DNA of 13,069 bases, taken from positions 1-13,069 of the forward strand of contig CBDUCN010000130.1 in the NCBI GenBank assembly GCA_965365655.1, read 5' to 3'. The notes under the pieces were generated by a model that worked only from the letters and a program-made list of their open reading frames with translations, was not told the DNA's origin and searched no databases. The position numbers and the translations under genes are program-made. Positions 7,055-13,069 of this stretch are shown piece by piece. Source of the stretch: JBFHNV01 sp965365655 (GTDB lineage Bacteria > Pseudomonadota > Gammaproteobacteria > HK1). Position 1 is the stretch's first letter; the number at the start of each line of letters is the position of its first letter.

Positions 7055-7822
7055 TCACTCCCTGCGCAGCTCGTACCACAGCCGCCCCAGCAGCTCGTGC
7101 AGCGCATCGCGCGACTGCGCGAAGGTCCCGGCGGACGGAAACCAGTCGAGCGGGTGCGGCGCGTCGTCCGGGCCGCCGGCGAACGCGGTCGGCGCCGGCA
7201 GCACCTCGAAGCCCTGGTCGCGGAACATCGGCACCGCGCGCCCCAGGTGGTTCGCGTGGCTCACCAGCACGATCCGCCGGATGCCGTCCGCCGCGAGCAC
7301 GTCGCGGCTGAAGCGGGCGTTCTCCTCGGTGTTGCGGCTCGCGGACTCGACCCAGCGCACCGGCACCCCGAAGTCCCGCGCGAGGCTCTGCGCCATCAGC
7401 TCGCCCTCCGCCGGCCCGTCACCGAACACCGTGCCGCCGGTCACCGCGAGGGGCAGCCCGGTCCGCCGCTGCAGGAACGCGGCGTAGCGCAGCCGCTCCA
7501 GCGCGCGCGCCGACACGGTGGGTCCCCCCAGCTCAGGCGCGAAATCCCGGCGCCCGCCGCCGAGCACCACGATGGCCTGGTAGCCGGACAGACGGGGGTC
7601 GCCGGGAGCGAGCGGCGGCGTGGACTCGACGCGCTGCACCAGCAGCCCGGCGACGGGCCCGGTCGACAGCGCGTACAGCGCGGCGGCGGCCAGCACGACG
7701 AGCCCGGCGCCGAGGCGCGGCCGCCACGGGCGCAGCACGAGCCCGGCGGCCAGCAGCACGACGATTGCGCCGGGCGGCAGGATCAGCGCCGCGAGCCCCT
7801 TGGTGAGCAGCAGCGTGTCCAC
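7055..7822 (-). CDS. ElyC-like YdcF/DUF218 family membrane protein
   Basis: A 255-residue protein with two predicted N-terminal membrane helices (about residues 7-31 and 37-58) followed by a DUF218 domain. Family signatures are AIVVLGGG (83-90), LAVTGGTVFGDGPAEGELM, the conserved SRNTEENA (162-169) and VSHANHLGRAVPMF (187-200), then GFEVLPAPT. Length and two-helix layout resemble E. coli ElyC, which affects peptidoglycan and lipid-carrier metabolism in the envelope, more than the soluble YdcF. The exact function here is inferred and unproven. The start is GTG at 7820-7822 with no clear ribosome site. It lies 51 bases downstream of lipA, beyond a long palindrome, and converges on xseA with only 16 bases between the stop codons and no obvious terminator. 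Confidence 0.88.
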   Translation of the reverse strand: MDTLLLTKGLAALILPPGAIVVLLAAGLVLRPWRPRLGAGLVVLAAAALYALSTGPVAGLLVQRVESTPPLAPGDPRLSGYQAIVVLGGGRRDFAPELGGPTVSARALERLRYAAFLQRRTGLPLAVTGGTVFGDGPAEGELMAQSLARDFGVPVRWVESASRNTEENARFSRDVLAADGIRRIVLVSHANHLGRAVPMFRDQGFEVLPAPTAFAGGPDDAPHPLDWFPSAGTFAQSRDALHELLGRLWYELRRE

Positions 7823-7838
7823 GCCGGGTCGCGCGGCT

Positions 7839-7870
7839 CGCCGGTCCCCGCGGGCCCGCGGGGACCGGCG
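7839..7870 (-). terminator. 32-base perfect palindrome between lipA and the DUF218 gene
   Basis: Every base of 7839-7854 pairs with its partner in 7855-7870; the centre is GCGGGCCCGC. In RNA this gives a stem of about 14 GC-rich pairs with a four-base loop. It begins three bases past the lipA stop codon. No T-tract follows on the minus strand, so a standard intrinsic terminator is unlikely. It could be a terminator of another type, a 3'-end stabiliser or a protein site. It is symmetrical, so it would act equally on either strand. Confidence 0.6.
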
Positions 7871-7873
7871 GCC

Positions 7874-8857
7874 TCAGCCGATGGCCTCGCCGGCGGCCTG
7901 ACGGTCGGCGTGGTACGAGGAGCGCACCAGCGGCGCGCTCGCGACGTTGCCGAAGCCGAGGGCCCGTGCTGCGTCACCCAGCGCCTCGAACTCCTCGGGC
8001 GTCCAGTAACGCTCCACCGGCAGGTGGTGCCGGCTGGGCGCGAGGTACTGGCCCAGCGTGAGCATGTCGCAGCCGTGCGCGCGCAGGTCCGCGAGCACCT
8101 CGAGCACCTCGTCACGCTCCTCGCCGAGACCCAGCATCAGCCCGGACTTGGTCGGCACGTCGGGGCACTCGGCCTTGAAGCGCTCGAGCAGGTCCAGCGA
8201 CCACGCGTAGTCCGCGCCCGGGCGGGCGCGGCGGTAGAGCCGCGGCACCGTCTCCAGGTTGTGGTTGAACACGTCCGGCGGCGTGCGCACGAGGTGCGGC
8301 AGCGCGCGGTCCATGCGCCCGCGGAAGTCCGGCACCAGCACCTCGATGCGGGTCGCGGGAGAGTGCTCGCGCACCGCGGCGATGCAGGCCGCGAAGTGCG
8401 CCGCCCCGCCGTCGCGCAGGTCGTCCCGGTCCACCGACGTGATCACGACGTAGCGAAGCCCGAGCCGCGCGACCGCCTCGGCGAGGTGCACGGGCTCGTC
8501 CGCGTCCAGCGGCTGCGGGCGCCCGTGGGCGACGTCGCAGAACGGGCAGCGCCGGGTGCACAGCTCGCCCATGATCATGAAGGTCGCCGTGCCGTGGGAG
8601 AAGCACTCGGCGAGGTTCGGGCAGGACGCCTCCTCGCACACGGTTGCCAGCTTGTGCTCGCGCAGCAGCTGCTTCACCCGCCGCACGCCGCCGCCGATGG
8701 GCGCGCGCACCTTGATCCAGTGCGGCTTGCGCGGCGCCGGCCCGGCCGGCGCCTCCAGCTTGACCGGGTTCTTCGCGGTCTTGTCCGCGCCGCGCTGGGC
8801 CTCGCCGACCTTCGGGCCCACCTTCGGGCCGGTCTTCACGGAGACTTCGATATCCAT
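7874..8857 (-). CDS. lipA: Lipoyl synthase
   Basis: LipA is a radical SAM enzyme that inserts two sulfurs into octanoyl groups on the E2 subunits of 2-oxoacid dehydrogenases and on GcvH. The 327-residue protein has the auxiliary cluster cysteines C74, C79 and C85 (CEEASCPNLAEC) and the SAM cluster C100, C104 and C107 (CTRRCPFC). It also has the C-terminal RSSYHAD, whose first serine is the unusual cluster ligand. The N-terminal 45 residues form a low-complexity Lys/Pro/Ala tail with a tandem GPKV repeat. The start is ATG at 8855-8857. There is only a weak ribosome site, and a possible -10 (TAAGAT, 8864-8869) lies so close that the mRNA might be leaderless. lipB, often adjacent in other proteobacteria, is not in this window. 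Confidence 0.98.
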   Translation of the reverse strand: MDIEVSVKTGPKVGPKVGEAQRGADKTAKNPVKLEAPAGPAPRKPHWIKVRAPIGGGVRRVKQLLREHKLATVCEEASCPNLAECFSHGTATFMIMGELCTRRCPFCDVAHGRPQPLDADEPVHLAEAVARLGLRYVVITSVDRDDLRDGGAAHFAACIAAVREHSPATRIEVLVPDFRGRMDRALPHLVRTPPDVFNHNLETVPRLYRRARPGADYAWSLDLLERFKAECPDVPTKSGLMLGLGEERDEVLEVLADLRAHGCDMLTLGQYLAPSRHHLPVERYWTPEEFEALGDAARALGFGNVASAPLVRSSYHADRQAAGEAIG

Positions 8858-8883
8858 CGCGCCATCTTACGGGTCGGCGGCGC

Positions 8884-8903
8884 CCGGCGACAGGCGTCGC
8901 CGG
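8884..8903 (-). terminator. Hairpin between rnt and lipA
   Basis: Perfect 8-base arms CCGGCGAC (8884-8891) and GTCGCCGG (8896-8903) enclose a four-base loop. It lies 28 bases past the rnt stop and 26 bases before lipA. This stable stem with a tetraloop is the right size for a terminator, but no T-run follows on the minus strand. It may separate the pyrC-rnt unit from lipA. Confidence 0.5.
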
Positions 8904-8931
8904 ACCAGGCGCGGCTCGCGCGGATGCGGCG

Positions 8932-9561
8932 CTACTGCGCCGGGCGCGGCGGCCCCCACAGGTTCACGATGCGGCAGAACAGCGCCGCGGTCATCTCGGC
9001 GTCGTAGATCGCGGAGTGGGCGTCGCGCTCGTCCCACTCCAGGCCGGCCGCGCGCGCGGCGCGCGAGAGCACGGTCTGGCCGTACGCGAGGCCGCCCAGC
9101 GTCGCGGTGTCGAACGTCGAGAACGGGTGGAACGGGTTGCGCTTGTACTTGGTGCGCTCCACCGCGGCGTTGACGAACGCGAGGTCGAACGACGGGTTGT
9201 GGCCGACGAGGACGGCGCGGGTGCAGCGGGTCTCGCGCACCGCGCGGCGCACCGGCTCGAACACGGTCTTCAACGCCTCGCGCTCCGGCACCGCGAAGCG
9301 CAGCGGGTGGTCGGGCACGATGCCGTTGAACTCCAGCGCCGCCGGCTCGATGTTCGCACCGGGGAACGCCTCGACGTGGGTGGAGTGCGTCTCGGCGGCG
9401 TACCACTGGCCGGCCTCGTCGACGTCCAGCAGCACCGCGGCGATCTCCAGCAGCGCGTCGGTGGCGGCGTTGAAGCCGCCGGTCTCGACGTCGACCACCA
9501 CCGGCAGGAAGCCGCGGAAGCGCGCGGACACCGCGGTCGGGCCGGAATCGCCGGCGCTCAC
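8932..9561 (-). CDS. rnt: Ribonuclease T
   Basis: RNase T is a 3'-5' exoribonuclease that trims tRNA CCA ends and matures the 3' ends of 5S, 23S and small stable RNAs; it also digests single-stranded DNA. The 209-residue protein has all DEDDh residues: D24 and E26 in VVDVETGGF, D126 in GHNPSFDLAF, and H182 and D187 in AHSAIYDAE. RFRGFLPVVVDVETGGFNA and KRNPFHPFSTFDTATL match RNase T rather than the epsilon exonuclease or oligoribonuclease. The start is GTG at 9559-9561, overlapping the pyrC TGA by GTGA. Upstream frame extension lies inside pyrC and is spurious. The pyrC-rnt order is also found in Pseudomonas, from memory. Confidence 0.97.
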   Translation of the reverse strand: MSAGDSGPTAVSARFRGFLPVVVDVETGGFNAATDALLEIAAVLLDVDEAGQWYAAETHSTHVEAFPGANIEPAALEFNGIVPDHPLRFAVPEREALKTVFEPVRRAVRETRCTRAVLVGHNPSFDLAFVNAAVERTKYKRNPFHPFSTFDTATLGGLAYGQTVLSRAARAAGLEWDERDAHSAIYDAEMTAALFCRIVNLWGPPRPAQ

Positions 9562-10664
9562 TGGGCCACCCCCGGCGCGGCCAGGCGCCAGCGGGTGCGC
9601 CCCCCGGCGCGGTGCGGCACCACGGTGGCGTCGCCGAAATCCAGCGCTGCCGGCACCTCGGCGGCCTCGCGCACCAGGGTCACCTGTCCGTCGTTCGGCG
9701 CGACGCCGTAGAAGCGCGGCCCGAACTCGCTCGCGAAGGCCTCGAGGCGGTCCAGCGCGCCGGCGTCCTCGAAGGCCTCGGCGTACAGCTCCAGCGCCAG
9801 CGGCGCGGTGTACAGGCCCGCGCAGCCGCACGCGGACTCCTTGTCGCCGCGCGCGTGGGGCGCGGAGTCCGTGCCGAGGAAGAAGCGCGCCTCGCCGCTG
9901 GTCGCCGCCGCGACCAGCGCCCGGCGGTGGCGCTCGCGCTTGACCACCGGCAGGCAGTAGTGGTGCGGGCGCAGCCCCCCCTGGAACAGGGCGTTGCGGT
10001 TCAGCAGCAGGTGGTGCGCGGTGATGGTGGCCGCGACGCGCTCCGGCGCCGCGCGCACGAAGTCCACCGCGTCGGCGGTGGTGATGTGCTCCAGCACCAC
10101 GCGAAGCCCCTCGAAGCGCGACACCAGCGGCGCCAGGACCCGCTCGATGAACACCGCCTCGCGGTCGAACACGTCCACCTCGGGATCCGTGACCTCGCCG
10201 TGCACGAGCAGCGGCAGGCCGACCTCCTGCATCGCCTCCAGCGCCCCGGTCACCCGCGCGAGGTCGGTGACGCCGGAATCGCTGTTCGTGGTCGCGCCCG
10301 CCGGGTACAGCTTCACCGCGTGCACGATGCCGCTCGCGCGGGCCGCGCGGATGACGGCGGCATCGGTGCGATCCGTGAGGTACAGCGTCATCAGCGGCTC
10401 GAAGCCCCGCGGCGCGACGGCCAGGATGCGCTCGCGGTAGGCCGCCGCGTCCTCGGCGGTGACCACCGGCGGCGTCAGGTTGGGCATCACGATCGCGCGG
10501 CGGAAGCAGCGCGCGGTGTCGGCCACGGTGCGCGCGAGCACGGCGCCGTCGCGCAGGTGCACGTGCCAGTCGTCGGGGGCGCGCAGCCGCAGCCGCGCGC
10601 CGGGCCCGGCGTCGGCGCGGCGCGCGCCGGGATCGACGGCGGCTCCGGGCGGATGCCCGCTCAC
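9558..10664 (-). CDS. pyrC: Dihydroorotase
   Basis: PyrC cyclises N-carbamoyl-aspartate to dihydroorotate, the third step of pyrimidine synthesis. The 368-residue protein is the E. coli (class II) type. The zinc ligands H34 and H36 are in DDWHVHLRDG, the carboxylated K118 in HAVKLYPAGATTNS, then H155 (LLVHGE), H193 (LEHITT) and catalytic D266 (LGTDSAPHARGDKE). The signature CGCAGLYTAPLALELY follows. The start is GTG at 10662-10664. It adds about 15 residues of Gly/Ala/Arg-rich leader relative to E. coli, but no later ATG, GTG or TTG precedes the conserved region. A possible promoter is GTGACG (10708-10713) and CATACC (10685-10690) with 17-base spacing. It is translationally coupled to rnt. 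Confidence 0.97.
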   Translation of the reverse strand: MSGHPPGAAVDPGARRADAGPGARLRLRAPDDWHVHLRDGAVLARTVADTARCFRRAIVMPNLTPPVVTAEDAAAYRERILAVAPRGFEPLMTLYLTDRTDAAVIRAARASGIVHAVKLYPAGATTNSDSGVTDLARVTGALEAMQEVGLPLLVHGEVTDPEVDVFDREAVFIERVLAPLVSRFEGLRVVLEHITTADAVDFVRAAPERVAATITAHHLLLNRNALFQGGLRPHHYCLPVVKRERHRRALVAAATSGEARFFLGTDSAPHARGDKESACGCAGLYTAPLALELYAEAFEDAGALDRLEAFASEFGPRFYGVAPNDGQVTLVREAAEVPAALDFGDATVVPHRAGGRTRWRLAAPGVAQ

Positions 10665-10717
10665 GGCCGGGAGTACCCGCAGCAGGTATGGGTGCTAGAT
10701 GGCATCACGTCACCGGG

Positions 10718-10771
10718 CGGGCCGTCGCCCGCGGGGATTGCGTCCGGGCCGTCGCCCGCAGGGACATCGCG
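10718..10771. repeat. Two-copy 27-base tandem repeat, each copy with a hairpin
   Basis: Copies at 10718-10744 and 10745-10771 agree at 21 of 27 positions, and the first 15 bases (CGGGCCGTCGCCCGC) are identical. Each copy contains an inverted repeat GGGC-CGTC-GCCC. In copy 1 the stem widens to six pairs (10717-10722 with 10727-10732); in copy 2 it is five pairs. The repeat lies upstream of both pyrC and aceE. Confidence 0.6.
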
Positions 10772-10962
10772 CCGTGCGGCAGCGCGGCGGTGCTTTCGCG
10801 AGGGCCTACGTTACACTACGCGGCGCGCCGGCCTGCCGCTGCCGTTCGGCGCACACAACAAAGAAACCGCGCCGGCTGAGCCTCTGAGGGGGGGTGGCCG
10901 GCGGCGCGCGTCGCGACCGGCCCCGAGTCCGGGCATCGCTGCGTGCGTGACCGCACCACGAC

Positions 10963-10967
10963 GGAGG
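10963..10967 (+). promoter_or_regulatory. Ribosome binding site of aceE
   Basis: GGAGG lies eight bases before the ATG at 10976-10978. It decides between that ATG and the out-of-frame ATG at 10968-10970, which directly abuts the site and leads into a different frame. Confidence 0.85.
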
Positions 10968-10975
10968 ATGCCCCG

Positions 10976-13069
<2,094 letters not shown>

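Larger units (their letters stand above)
10665..10975. other. Divergent pyrC-aceE regulatory region, no gene
   Basis: This 311-base gap separates two divergent genes. It contains a weak pyrC promoter candidate on the minus strand (10685-10713) and a weak aceE -10 candidate, TACACT at 10812-10817, with no good -35. It also has a two-copy 27-base repeat (10718-10771), an unstructured A/C-rich stretch near 10850-10868, and a seven-pair stem (10870-10876 with 10897-10903) spanning a run of seven G in the likely aceE leader. I found no PdhR-like operator. The short open frame at 10688-10879 lacks a usable ribosome site and looks non-coding. Confidence 0.6.

Noticed and set aside
7097..9007. A 636-codon open frame on the plus strand opposite the DUF218 gene and lipA
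   Set aside because: Spans two clearly real minus-strand genes and their gap; no recognisable motif.
10688..10879. Small Arg-rich open frame with a nine-residue repeat upstream of aceE
   Set aside because: The peptide repeat is only the translated 27-base DNA repeat. There is no spaced ribosome site and it overlaps the pyrC promoter candidate.
10665..10975. PdhR or PurR-type operators for aceE, pyrC or guaB
   Set aside because: I looked for AATTGGT-type and ACGCAAACG-type palindromes in the two divergent promoter regions and saw none.

Overview
The window is a very GC-rich stretch of ordinary bacterial core chromosome carrying twelve protein genes, two of them cut by the window edges. Gene content and order point to a gammaproteobacterium. 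RNase T is largely a gammaproteobacterial enzyme, xseA lies divergent from guaB-guaA as in Escherichia coli, pyrC is the E. coli type followed directly by rnt, aceE is the long homodimeric E1, and recA has a CTGT-N8-ACAG SOS box. I cannot name the genus. I see no rRNA, tRNA, CRISPR array, insertion sequence, phage gene or toxin-antitoxin pair.

Left block, minus strand (transcription right to left): guaB (4050-5516), guaA (2255-3859), tadA (1738-2217), pncC (1223-1741), thpR (693-1226), then recA (560 to beyond position 1). guaB has a convincing sigma70-like promoter at 5556-5584. tadA-pncC and pncC-thpR are joined by four-base GTGA overlaps, so they are probably translated together. recA has its own LexA-controlled start. 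The block makes GMP from IMP (GuaB, GuaA), edits the tRNA-Arg wobble base (TadA), recycles NMN (PncC), handles RNA 2',3'-cyclic ends (ThpR) and carries out recombination and SOS induction (RecA).

Middle: xseA (5695-7038, plus strand) diverges from guaB and encodes the large subunit of exonuclease VII. It converges on a minus-strand ElyC-like DUF218 membrane protein (7055-7822). Upstream of that are lipA (7874-8857), rnt (8932-9561) and pyrC (9558-10664), all on the minus strand. pyrC and rnt overlap by GTGA. lipA is set off on both sides by strong GC-rich inverted repeats.

Right: a 311-base non-coding region (10665-10975) separates pyrC from the divergent aceE (10976 to beyond 13069), the pyruvate dehydrogenase E1 gene. 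LipA makes the lipoyl groups that the PDH E2 partner of AceE needs, so the two genes are linked in function although divergently placed.

No new biological system is visible. The points worth a second look are regulatory: the recA SOS box, a 32-base perfect palindrome after lipA, a hairpin touching the tadA start codon, several gene-end hairpins with no T-tract, repeated GTGA junctions, and a two-copy hairpin repeat between pyrC and aceE.
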